Source of the DNA: Ruminococcus_C callidus
GTDB lineage: Bacteria > Bacillota > Clostridia > Oscillospirales > Ruminococcaceae
DNA length: 64,000 nucleotides
Assembly (NCBI RefSeq): GCF_049562855.1
Contig: NZ_CP186925.1
Location: forward strand, 2,604,001 to 2,668,000
Direction of reading: 5' to 3'
The translations under genes and the position numbers were made by a program. Positions 41,292 to 49,080 of this stretch are shown piece by piece. The stretch's first letter is position 1. Each line of letters starts with the position of its first letter. The notes under the pieces are model-generated. The model made no database searches. It had not been told where the DNA came from and saw only the letters and a list, made by a program, of their open reading frames with translations.

Positions 41292-41334
41292 AAACGGGAC
41301 AAGGTTTCCTTTTTGGAAACCCTGTCCCGTTTGT
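41292..41334. terminator. Intrinsic terminator after the deaminase gene
   Basis: ACGGGACAAGGTTTCC pairs with GGAAACCCTGTCCCGT (one bulge) around a TTTTT loop and is followed by TTTGTCATTTT. Confidence 0.75.
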
Positions 41335-41356
41335 CATTTTCAGCAGAAAGTGTTTA

Positions 41357-41691
41357 GGCAATACCGCACAAAGATTGTGCGACAGATGCGTTGTCAAATT
41401 TTTCGTCAGATGAAACAAAAAGCGGAGTGAATACTTGATGTATTCACGAGCATTTTTGTGAAATATGAGAGTCTGTTTCGTATCTGACGTATGCAGATTG
41501 CGTCGTCAGATTTTTTGAGAGATGAAGGGAAAAACGGAGAAAATCCTTTGTGGATTTTCGAGTATTTTCCCGAAATATCTCGGAAAATATGCACGCAAGA
41601 TGCGTGCGAGAAGATACGAAACAGGCTCTGAAGGAAAATTTGCAAGCAGATGGCGTGCAAAGTCGCCAGACGCTCTTTGTGCGGTATTGCC
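41357..41691 (+). repeat. 335-bp GGCAATACC element, copy 3 (duplication TTTA)
   Basis: Full-length copy with TTTA on both sides. Its right end is one base from the stop codon of the TSCPD gene. It differs from copy 1 at only a few positions (for example GCGAGAAG for GCGGGAAG). Confidence 0.92.
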
Positions 41692-41692
41692 T

Positions 41693-41944
41693 TTACTGTT
41701 CCTCTGCTACTTTTTTCAGTGCCTTTGCCAGTTGATCCGGACATGAGGTCGGACGGCTGCCGCACTTGATGTTTTCCAGCCGCTTTACGACTTCGTCTAT
41801 CGGCATGCCCTCTACCAAAGCGGCAATGCCCTGTGTGTTGCCGCTGCAGCCGCCAATGAACTGCACCTTGTTGACAACACCGTCTTCTGCATCGATCAGG
41901 ATCGCACGGGAACAGACACCGTGTGGAGTATAAGAATACTGCAT
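41693..41944 (-). CDS. TSCPD-domain protein
   Basis: An 83-residue protein with the diagnostic TSCPDQ near the C-terminus and three further conserved Cys (GVCSRA, GGCSGN, IKCGSRP). It matches the short clostridial family named after TSCPD; the domain also occurs at the C-terminus of some vitamin B12-dependent ribonucleotide reductases, where it may bind metal. Function of the stand-alone form is unknown. GGAGCGTG precedes the start. Confidence 0.85.
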   Translation of the reverse strand: MQYSYTPHGVCSRAILIDAEDGVVNKVQFIGGCSGNTQGIAALVEGMPIDEVVKRLENIKCGSRPTSCPDQLAKALKKVAEEQ

Positions 41945-42044
41945 ATGTTTTCACGCTCCGTTTTTTTGAAATTCGCCGCAGCGAAGAACAACGACTTGTT
42001 CCAGCTCTATTATAACACACCACGGCGAAAATTGCAAGATAAGA

Positions 42045-42851
42045 TCACAATGCCGTATACGGAATTTCCCCTGCTTCACTGGCAGAGCAGAAACAGATTT
42101 TTTCTCGCAGTGCCTCCGCCAGTTTTTGCATCCGCTGTGCCGGCGTTCCGGCGGGAATGTGGAAACTGTCCAGAATTTGTGGAAAAGTGTCCTCCGGCGT
42201 AAAGTCCCAGTTCTCCGGTGTGCGGTCGTCCGCGGTAAACAAAGGCAGATAGCTGCCCTTGCAGGGAATCCCGATGTCATAGTTGTACAGGCTCCAGATC
42301 TTCCCCTGTGCCATTCCCAGCAAATGTCCGTATTTCAGACAGCCGACGGAAACCGTCCGGTCAGACTGCACACAAAAGCCCGTGCCGGTGTCCCCGTTCA
42401 TGCCGCTGTTGATGTCCACACTCAGCACTGCCGCAGCAGACTGGTTGATCTGTTCCACCACCTGCCGCAGATTCGGGCGAAGTTCCCCGCGGAACCCCGT
42501 TCCCAGCAGGCAGTCCACGATCTGGTCTGTGCCGGAAAAGTCCGCTTCTGTGGTGACGGGAATCCCCCGTTCCTGACACTTGGTGAAAAAGTAGCTACCG
42601 TCCGGAGAACATTTTTCGCTGGTGCGGACGATGCGGCAGGGAATCCCGTGCCGGTGCAGCAGCAGAGCCAGCACATACCCGTCACCGGCATTGTTGCCGC
42701 TGCCGGTGACAATATCGATTTTGCCGTGCCAGTCAAAGCTGCGGAATATCCCCAGCCCTGCACGGTACATCAAGATTTTGCTGTCTGTTCCTCCAGCAAT
42801 TTCGGCGGCATCGCTGTCACGCATAACGGCAACGGAGATGAGTTTTTCCAT
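42045..42851 (-). CDS. nnrE: NAD(P)H-hydrate epimerase (YjeF N-terminal type)
   Basis: A 268-residue stand-alone YjeF_N domain that epimerises damaged NAD(P)HX so that a dehydratase can repair it. The nucleotide-binding GSGNNAGDGYVLA, the segment DCLLGTGFRG and VDINSGMNGDTG are typical. The fused ADP/ATP-dependent dehydratase domain found in many bacteria is absent here and must be elsewhere. AGGAGG lies before the start at 42851. The C-terminal 50 residues extend a little beyond the usual domain. Confidence 0.88.
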   Translation of the reverse strand: MEKLISVAVMRDSDAAEIAGGTDSKILMYRAGLGIFRSFDWHGKIDIVTGSGNNAGDGYVLALLLHRHGIPCRIVRTSEKCSPDGSYFFTKCQERGIPVTTEADFSGTDQIVDCLLGTGFRGELRPNLRQVVEQINQSAAAVLSVDINSGMNGDTGTGFCVQSDRTVSVGCLKYGHLLGMAQGKIWSLYNYDIGIPCKGSYLPLFTADDRTPENWDFTPEDTFPQILDSFHIPAGTPAQRMQKLAEALREKICFCSASEAGEIPYTAL

Positions 42852-42918
42852 GGTGAATCCTCCTGTTTCAAAAAAGGCAATGCCATTTCCCAAACAGCAC
42901 TGCCTTTCTTTTTACTAT

Positions 42919-43253
42919 GGCAATACCGCACAAAGCTTGTGCGACAGATGCGTCGTCAAATTTTTCGTCAGATGAAACAAAAAGCGGAGTGAATACTTGA
43001 TGTATTCACGAGCATTTTTGTGAAATATGAGAGTCTGTTTCGTATCTGACGTATGCAGATTGCGTCGTCAGATTTTTTGAGAGATGAAGGGAAAAACGGA
43101 GAAAATCCTTTGTGGATTTTCGAGTATTTTCCCGAAATATCTCAGAAAATATGCACGCAAGATGCGTACGGGAAGATACGAAACAGGCTCTGAAGGGAAA
43201 TTTGCAAACAGATGGCGTGCAAAGTCGCCAGACGCTCTTTGTGCGGTATTGCC
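42919..43253 (+). repeat. 335-bp GGCAATACC element, copy 4 (duplication CTAT)
   Basis: Full-length copy with perfect CTAT flanks, between xylB and nnrE. It has private changes (GCTTGTGCG near the left end, CTCAGAAAAT, GATGCGTACGG and GCAAACAGATGG), so it is among the older copies. Confidence 0.92.
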
Positions 43254-43265
43254 CTATATCAAAGT

Positions 43266-44792
43266 TTACTGCAAGCCTGCCAGTGTTGCAAACTGTGCTT
43301 TCAGTGCCGGATAGATCTCCCGATACAGCTGGTAGTAGGATTCATATACCGGAACATTTTCTGCCTGCGGGTTCTGTGTCTTGTCGGTCTTGACAATGGC
43401 ATCGCATGCTTCCGGCACACTGCCATAAATGCCGGCACCCACAGAAGCCAGAATTGCCACGCCCAAAGACGGCCCTTCCTTGGAAGCCACAGTCTTGACC
43501 GGACAATTGTACAGGTCAGCCAGCATGCTCCGCCACAGCGGAGAAGTACCGCCGCCGCCGCATGCCATCATATCGTCTACGGAGATGCCCATTTCGCGGA
43601 ACACTTCCACGCAGTCCCGCAGAGAATACGTTACGCCCTCCAGCACAGCACGGAGCATATCCCGCTTGGTGTGCATTGCGGACAGTCCAAAGAAAACCCC
43701 GCGGGCGTTGGGATCCAGATGCGGTGTCCGTTCACCCATGAGGTACGGCAGATACAACAGACGGTTTGCCCCTACCGGCACCTGCTCGGCTTCCTTGTCC
43801 ATGAGGTAATATTCGTCCACGCCCATGAGAGAAGCGGTCTGCTTTTCTGCGGCACAGAAGTTGTCACGGAACCACTTCAGCGACAGACCGGCACCCTGTG
43901 TCACACCCATAACGTGCCAGCTGTTGGGAACGGCTGCACAGCAGGTGTGTACTCTACCCTTTGTGTCCATTGCCATAGAAGAAGTATGGGCAAATACCAC
44001 GCCGGAGGTACCGATCGTGGTAAACGCCTTGCCGTCCCTGACAACGCCGGTACCTACCGCAGCGGCAGCGTTATCGCCTGCACCGCCGACTACAACCGTG
44101 CCCTCGCACAGTCCCAGTGTGTCTGCCATTTCGCGGGTCAGCGTTCCGGTCACTTCGCAGGACTCGTGCACCTTGCCCAGCAGATCCTTGTCGATCTGAA
44201 GCAGGTGCAGCAGTTCGTCCGACCAGCAGCGGTTGGCGATGTCCAGCAGCTGCATGCCGGAAGCATCGGAAACTTCGGTGGCATACTCGCCGGTGAGGAT
44301 CAGACGCAGATAGTCCTTCGGCAGGAGAATGTGCCGGCACTTTTCGTATACGTCCGGTTCGTTGTTCCGTACCCACAGGATCTTTGCGGCAGTCCAGCCG
44401 GTCAGTGCCGGATTGGCAGTGATCTCCATCAGCTTTTCCCGACCGACAACACGGTTCATTTCCTCGACCTCTGCGGCGGTACGCTGGTCGCACCAGATAA
44501 TCGACTTCCGCAGAACCTGATTTTCCTTGTCCAGCATGACCAGACCGTGCATCTGTCCGGAAATGCCAATGCCCTTGATCTCCTCTTTCGCCACACCGCT
44601 TTTGGTGACAACGGTCTGAATGGTTCGGATCATTGCAGCTTTCCAGTCTGCCGGATCCTGTTCTGCGTAGCCGTTTTTCGGCTGATACATGGGATATTCT
44701 ACCGTCGCACTTGCCATAACGGTGCCGTCTTCCCGAAACAGTACAGTTTTGGTACCGCTGGTACCGCAGTCCACGCCAATTACATAAGCCAT
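43266..44792 (-). CDS. xylB: Xylulokinase
   Basis: A 508-residue FGGY sugar kinase phosphorylating D-xylulose for the pentose phosphate pathway, the entry step for xylose released by xylanases such as the one at the window start. Motifs: N-terminal GVDCGTSGTKTVLF (phosphate loop), ISGQMHGLVMLD, WCDQRT, DASGMQLLD and the ATP-site ACGGGGTSPLWRSMLAD. AAAGGAA lies before the start at 44792. No xylose isomerase or transporter is adjacent. Transcription starts beyond a 172-bp element that makes up most of its leader. Confidence 0.95.
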   Translation of the reverse strand: MAYVIGVDCGTSGTKTVLFREDGTVMASATVEYPMYQPKNGYAEQDPADWKAAMIRTIQTVVTKSGVAKEEIKGIGISGQMHGLVMLDKENQVLRKSIIWCDQRTAAEVEEMNRVVGREKLMEITANPALTGWTAAKILWVRNNEPDVYEKCRHILLPKDYLRLILTGEYATEVSDASGMQLLDIANRCWSDELLHLLQIDKDLLGKVHESCEVTGTLTREMADTLGLCEGTVVVGGAGDNAAAAVGTGVVRDGKAFTTIGTSGVVFAHTSSMAMDTKGRVHTCCAAVPNSWHVMGVTQGAGLSLKWFRDNFCAAEKQTASLMGVDEYYLMDKEAEQVPVGANRLLYLPYLMGERTPHLDPNARGVFFGLSAMHTKRDMLRAVLEGVTYSLRDCVEVFREMGISVDDMMACGGGGTSPLWRSMLADLYNCPVKTVASKEGPSLGVAILASVGAGIYGSVPEACDAIVKTDKTQNPQAENVPVYESYYQLYREIYPALKAQFATLAGLQ

Positions 44793-44813
44793 AGTTGTAA
44801 TTCCTTTCCATAG

Positions 44814-44985
44814 GGCAATACCGCACAAAGAGCGTCTGGCGACTTTGCACGCCATCTGCTTGCAAATTTCCCGTCATATTTCACAAAAATGCTCGTGAAT
44901 ACATCAAGTATTCACTCCGCTTTTTGTTTCATCTGACGAAAAATTTGACGACGCATCTGTCGCACAATCTTTGTGCGGTATTGCC
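44814..44985 (-). repeat. 172-bp GGCAATACC element in the xylB leader (duplication ATAG)
   Basis: Short-form copy with perfect ATAG flanks, lying between the xylB promoter (45026-45054) and the xylB start. The xylB mRNA would therefore begin with a long imperfect hairpin. Confidence 0.92.
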
Positions 44986-45025
44986 ATAGAGCATTTTGCT
45001 CTGACTCTCGCGATTTGATGATTTT

Positions 45026-45054
45026 ATTTTAACAAAAACCACGGATTTTGTCAA
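45026..45054 (-). promoter_or_regulatory. Promoter of xylB
   Basis: Leftward TTGACA (45054-45049), 17-bp spacer and TAAAAT (45031-45026). The spacer is a consensus 17 and the leader is about 227 nt. Confidence 0.7.
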
Positions 45055-45192
45055 GGGTACGCGTGCAACTATCGTATATTTCCAACAGTTTGAATTTGTA
45101 CGATTTTGATAGCTCAGGATAGTGTTTCCTTCAGTTTCAGGCAAAAATCCGTATCATCGTCGGAAGGCACTGCAATTCTTTTGCATACCGAC

Positions 45193-45221
45193 TTGCAACC
45201 GGAGCAAAAATGTGGTATACT
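45193..45221 (+). promoter_or_regulatory. Promoter of the Mrp/NBP35 gene
   Basis: TTGCAA (45193-45198), 17-bp spacer and TATACT (45216-45221). A small palindromic element starts at the expected transcription start. Confidence 0.7.
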
Positions 45222-45227
45222 AAGAAA

Positions 45228-45295
45228 GGCAATGCCGCACAAAGCTTATAAGATATGCCGTTGAATTTTCCGGCAGACTGCGGTGCAGTATTGCC
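45228..45295. repeat. 68-bp relative of the GGCAATACC family in the mrp leader
   Basis: GGCAATGCCGCACAAAGC at the left and GCGGTGCAGTATTGCC at the right, with a TTTTCCGGCAGA core segment. It begins about 7 bp after the -10 box, so the transcript would start within the element. Confidence 0.6.
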
Positions 45296-45342
45296 CTATA
45301 CCGTTTTACAGCGGAAAATCACCAAAAGGAGCGAAAAATACT

Positions 45343-46176
45343 ATGGCAGATTGCAATCACGAATGCAGTTCCTGTGCCTCCAGCGGCGGATGTCAGGAAA
45401 AAGAACAGAATGAACGTGCCATCAACAATACAAAGGGCGTGAAAAAGGTAATCGGTGTTGTCGGCGGAAAAGGCGGCGTGGGAAAATCCCTCGTCACCAG
45501 CCTGCTGGCAATCCAGACACGGCGGCTGGGATATGAAACCGCTGTACTGGACGCAGACATCACTGGTCCGTCGATCCCGAAGATCTTCGGCATTCACGAC
45601 CATGCACAGACAGATGAGCAGAACCTGCTGCCCTATATCGCAGCAGACGGCACCAAGGTCATGTCCCTGAACCTGCTGCTGGAAAACGAAACCGATCCGG
45701 TCTTTTGGCGTGGTCCGGTGATCTCCGGCGTTGTCAAGCAGTTCTGGGAAGAAGTTTCGTGGGGCGATGTGGACTTTATGTTTGTGGACATGCCTCCGGG
45801 GACCGGTGACGTGCCCCTGACGGTCTTCCAGAGCCTGCCGCTGGACGGCATCATCATTGTTTCCACACCGCAGTCACTGGTTTCCATGATCGTGCAAAAA
45901 GCCGTTTCCATGGCACAGCGTATGGATATTCCGGTGCTGGGCATGGTGGAAAACATGCGTTTCATCAAGTGTCCGGACTGCGGCAAGGAGATTCCCCTGT
46001 TCGGTTCTGATGATGCAGTAGACAGCACCAACGTGCCGGTTCTGGAGCGGATCCCGCTGGATCCTAAGGTAGCTGCGGCATGTGATGCCGGCTCACTGGC
46101 ACAGTCTGATGTGACTTATCTGACAAAAACAGCTCAGATTCTGGCAGATTCCTTCGGAGAAAAGAAAAACCAGTAA
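45343..46176 (+). CDS. mrp: Mrp/NBP35-family iron-sulfur carrier ATPase
   Basis: A 277-residue P-loop ATPase of the Mrp/ApbC/NBP35 group, thought to bind and transfer iron-sulfur clusters. The N-terminus has a Cys cluster (CNHECSSCASSGGC, residues 4-17), as in NBP35-type members; the deviant Walker A GGKGGVGKS follows at about 41, then MPPGTGDVPL, and a C-terminal CPDC pair for the bridging cluster. AAGGAG lies before the ATG at 45343. Single-gene unit upstream of amtB. Confidence 0.92.
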   Translation: MADCNHECSSCASSGGCQEKEQNERAINNTKGVKKVIGVVGGKGGVGKSLVTSLLAIQTRRLGYETAVLDADITGPSIPKIFGIHDHAQTDEQNLLPYIAADGTKVMSLNLLLENETDPVFWRGPVISGVVKQFWEEVSWGDVDFMFVDMPPGTGDVPLTVFQSLPLDGIIIVSTPQSLVSMIVQKAVSMAQRMDIPVLGMVENMRFIKCPDCGKEIPLFGSDDAVDSTNVPVLERIPLDPKVAAACDAGSLAQSDVTYLTKTAQILADSFGEKKNQ

Positions 46177-46241
46177 TTTTTTCTGTTTTCCAAAGCGGAA
46201 GCGGAGTTTTTTCTTGATTTGCAAAAATCCCCGCAAAACGC

Positions 46242-46270
46242 TTGACAAGTGCGGCAAAATCGGCTATACT
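46242..46270 (+). promoter_or_regulatory. Promoter of the amtB-PII gene
   Basis: TTGACA (46242-46247), 17-bp spacer, TATACT (46265-46270), about 170 bp upstream of the start codon. Confidence 0.8.
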
Positions 46271-46279
46271 GAAAACACA

Positions 46280-46331
46280 AACAGCAAAGGCGCTGTGCAG
46301 AAATGCGTAGAGCCTTTGCTGTTTTTCTTTT
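46280..46331 (+). terminator. Promoter-proximal terminator (attenuator) in the amtB leader
   Basis: AACAGCAAAGGC (46280-46291) pairs perfectly with GCCTTTGCTGTT (46312-46323), followed by TTTCTTTTTT. The arm starts only about 3 bases after the expected transcription start, and the gene begins 112 bases further on. Since the same promoter seems to serve amtB, the hairpin should act as a conditional terminator. An inner stem closes a six-base loop AGAAAT. Confidence 0.75.
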
Positions 46332-46442
46332 TTGTGAGGAAAAGGAGAATCGCAGAAAAGAAATGGAAGCAGAACGGTACCGCTGCTTCCAGAGAGAGCA
46401 TATATAGTGCTCCGATATTACATCACGGAGAGGTGCATTCTT

Positions 46443-48164
46443 ATGGATCAAAATTCAATTCTTGACCTGATAAACGATAACGTTTACGGTATCTGGTTCC
46501 TGGTCGGTGCGGCACTGGTATTCTTTATGCAGTGCGGCTTTGCAATGGTAGAAGCGGGCTTCACCAGAGCAAAAAACGCCGGCAACATCATTATGAAAAA
46601 CCTCATGGACTTTTGCCTCGGCACGGTGGTATTCATTCTCATCGGCTTCGGGCTGCTGTGCGGAGAAGACGTAGCCGGCATCATCGGCAAGCCGGGATTT
46701 GACATTTTCTCGGACTATGCAAACTTTGACTGGTCCAGCTTCGTATTCAATCTGGTATTCTGTGCAACAGCAGCAACCATTGTTTCCGGTGCTATGGCAG
46801 AACGTACAAAGTTCATTTCTTATTGTATTTATTCCGCTGTCATCTCGGCAGTGATCTACCCGATCGAAACCCACTGGGTATGGGGCGGCGGCTGGCTTTC
46901 GCAGCTGTCCACACCGTTCCACGATTTCGCAGGTTCCGGCGTCATTCACATGGTCGGCGGTGTTTCCGCACTGATCGGTGCTGCGATCCTCGGACCCCGT
47001 ATCGGTAAATTCACCAAGACCAAGGACGGCAAAGTCAAAGCCAATGCGATCCCCGGTCACTCCCTGACCATCGGTGCACTGGGCGTATTCATTCTGTGGT
47101 TCGGCTGGTACGGCTTCAACGGTGCCGCTGCCACCTCGGTTCCCCAGCTGGGCACCATTTTCCTGACCACCACCATTGCTCCGGCTCTGGCAACCGTTTC
47201 CTGCATGATCTTCACATGGATCAAGTATGGCAAGCCGGACGTTTCCATGTGCCTGAACGCTTCGCTGGCTGGTCTGGTTGCAATCACCGCCGGCTGTGAT
47301 GTCGTAGATGCATTCGGTTCTGCGATCATCGGTATTGTTGCCGGTCTGCTGGTATGCTTCGGCGTATGGCTGCTGGATCACGTGCTTCACGTGGACGATC
47401 CGGTAGGTGCCGTTGCAGTACACTGCCTGAACGGTCTGTGGGGTACACTGGCAGTTGGTCTGTTTGCCACCACTTCTGCTCCGGCAAACGATGTTTATGA
47501 CGGTCTGTTCTACGGCGGCGGTTTCACCGTACTGGGTACACAGGCTCTGGGTGTTATCTGCATTCTGGCATGGACTTCTGTCACCATTGCACTGACATTC
47601 TTCATCATTAAAAAGACGATCGGTCTGCGTGTTTCCGCCGAAGAAGAAGTTCTGGGTCTGGACGCAACCGAGCACAATCTGCCCTCTGCATATGCAGACT
47701 TTATGCCGTCTACCGTTTCCATGGCTTCCGATGCCGCAGACGCTGCTGCAACTGGTGTCACCATTCCGGAGTCGGAACTCATCATGAAGCCGGCAAACGG
47801 TGCCAAGGCAAAGATGACCAAGCTGGTTGTTATGTGCAATCCGGACAGACTGGACGCATTGCAGACAACACTGTCCTCTATGGGTGTCAACGGTGTTACC
47901 GTAACACATGTCATGGGCTATGGTTCTCAAAAGGGCAACGAATCCTACTATCGTGGAGTGAAGACCGAGGGCACAAAGCTCCTCAAGAAGGTCAAGGTCG
48001 AGGCGGTTGTGGCAAAGATCCCGCCGCAGAAGATCATCGATGCAGTCAAGAAGGTTCTGTACACCGGCAAGATCGGCGACGGCAAGATCTTCGTTTATGA
48101 TGTAGAAGATGTTGTAAAGATCCGTACCGGCGAAACCGGATATGATGCCCTGCAGGACATCTAA
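46443..48164 (+). CDS. amtB: Ammonium transporter AmtB fused to a C-terminal PII domain
   Basis: 573 residues. The N-terminal part (about 10-405) is a full Amt/Rh channel of 11 spans, with the twin histidines H169 and H327 in the pore and AGSGVIHMVGG and VHCLNGLWG motifs. After a linker rich in Ala, Ser and Asp (about 405-456) comes a complete PII/GlnK domain (457-573) with T-loop GYGSQKGNESYYRGV, where Y503 occupies the place of the uridylylated Tyr51, and the B-loop TGKIGDGKIF. PII normally blocks Amt from the cytoplasm according to ATP/ADP and 2-oxoglutarate; here plug and channel are one chain. The start follows GAGAGGTG. Confidence 0.95.
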   Translation: MDQNSILDLINDNVYGIWFLVGAALVFFMQCGFAMVEAGFTRAKNAGNIIMKNLMDFCLGTVVFILIGFGLLCGEDVAGIIGKPGFDIFSDYANFDWSSFVFNLVFCATAATIVSGAMAERTKFISYCIYSAVISAVIYPIETHWVWGGGWLSQLSTPFHDFAGSGVIHMVGGVSALIGAAILGPRIGKFTKTKDGKVKANAIPGHSLTIGALGVFILWFGWYGFNGAAATSVPQLGTIFLTTTIAPALATVSCMIFTWIKYGKPDVSMCLNASLAGLVAITAGCDVVDAFGSAIIGIVAGLLVCFGVWLLDHVLHVDDPVGAVAVHCLNGLWGTLAVGLFATTSAPANDVYDGLFYGGGFTVLGTQALGVICILAWTSVTIALTFFIIKKTIGLRVSAEEEVLGLDATEHNLPSAYADFMPSTVSMASDAADAAATGVTIPESELIMKPANGAKAKMTKLVVMCNPDRLDALQTTLSSMGVNGVTVTHVMGYGSQKGNESYYRGVKTEGTKLLKKVKVEAVVAKIPPQKIIDAVKKVLYTGKIGDGKIFVYDVEDVVKIRTGETGYDALQDI

Positions 48165-48244
48165 GACATTGGAGTATTGCTGACATGATTTCTCACGCCA
48201 ACGACCAAAGGGATTTGGTTGGATCATAAAAATGTAGCAATGAG

Positions 48245-48291
48245 CAGGCAGCACCTGTGGGAAGTATCTCCTACAGGTGCTGCTTGTTTTT
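48245..48291 (+). terminator. Intrinsic terminator of amtB
   Basis: Stem GGCAGCACCTGT / ACAGGTGCTGCT followed by TGTTTTT. The following stretch to 48470 has no supported gene; it begins with GGAAACGCTGCATAAAGC, an end-like remnant of the palindromic family. Confidence 0.8.
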
Positions 48292-48473
48292 CACCGCAAA
48301 GGGGAAAGGAAACGCTGCATAAAGCCCGCGGAAAACGCTGGGAATTTTCAGAATATTGCCACGATTTCCGCAAAACAACGCAGCAGCGGCGTTTTTCCCA
48401 TTCTCAATTCGTCAAAAACGAGGTGCCGTTTCTGGTGGTTTTGCCGAAATCCAGACAAATTTCCTGTGCAGTA

Positions 48474-48502
48474 TTTACATTATCCGGCTGATATGGTACA
48501 AT
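48474..48502 (+). promoter_or_regulatory. Promoter of the TrpR-like gene
   Basis: TTTACA (48474-48479), 17-bp spacer and TACAAT (48497-48502), 84 bp upstream of the start. Confidence 0.65.
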
Positions 48503-48586
48503 GGTATTATAGTGTGTGCACATAAAAATACGGAACAGGCTTTTATGTACACACGCTCCAGTGACTTCGAAGAAAGGAAGTTAAAA

Positions 48587-48892
48587 ATGAAAAAAGAACG
48601 ACAAAATGCAGATCAGGAAGCTCTCTTTGAAGCCATTCTCACGCTGCGTTCCCCTGAGGAATGCTACGCCTTTTTCAAAGACCTCTGCACTTATCAGGAA
48701 CTGAACGCCATGGCACAGCGGTTACAGGTGGCAAAAATGCTCCACAGCGGACACGTCTTTCATGAAATCGTCGAGGAAACCGGTGCAAGCACTGCCACGA
48801 TCAGCCGCGTCAACCGTGCCATCAAGGACGGCTGTGACGGCTATCAGATCATCTTCGACCGGACAGAATCGCCGGAACCGCCGAAAGAATAA
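48587..48892 (+). CDS. yerC: YerC/YecD-family TrpR-like regulator
   Basis: A 101-residue helical DNA-binding protein related to TrpR. It has the family stretch LTLRSPEECYAFFKDLCTYQELNAMAQR-type N-terminal half and a helix-turn-helix with FHEIVEETGASTATISRVNR. Targets are unknown; the family lacks the tryptophan pocket in most members. GAAAGGAAG lies before the ATG. It stands alone with its own promoter. Confidence 0.9.
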   Translation: MKKERQNADQEALFEAILTLRSPEECYAFFKDLCTYQELNAMAQRLQVAKMLHSGHVFHEIVEETGASTATISRVNRAIKDGCDGYQIIFDRTESPEPPKE

Positions 48893-48938
48893 CGGATATT
48901 CCCGCAGGCAGTTGCCGCATTGCCTGCGGTTATCATAG

Positions 48939-48984
48939 GGCAGCACTGCACAAAGCCGGCAAACGGACTTTGTGCGGTGTCGCC
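48939..48984. repeat. 46-bp relative of the palindromic family
   Basis: GGCAGCACTGCACAAAGCC and GGACTTTGTGCGGTGTCGCC form one hairpin upstream of the GH9 gene. Same length as the copy at 22156-22201. Confidence 0.55.
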
Positions 48985-49080
48985 ACAAAAATCGACCAGA
49001 AGAATGTGATTGAGAATGTACAACAAGCATGCTGGTGCACATGATAATATGAAGTGTTGTGCCGGCAACAGAAAGGAACG

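Noticed and set aside
46280..46331. ANTAR two-hexaloop antitermination target
   Set aside because: Only one hexaloop is formed and it lacks the G at position 4, so I list it just as an attenuator of unknown control.
46455..48254. A 599-codon open frame antisense to amtB, and similar long antisense frames at 11618-13399 and 31688-33598
   Set aside because: They lie opposite genes with clear family motifs. Strong third-position G/C bias in the real genes leaves the opposite strand open by chance. Their amino acid make-up shows no domains.
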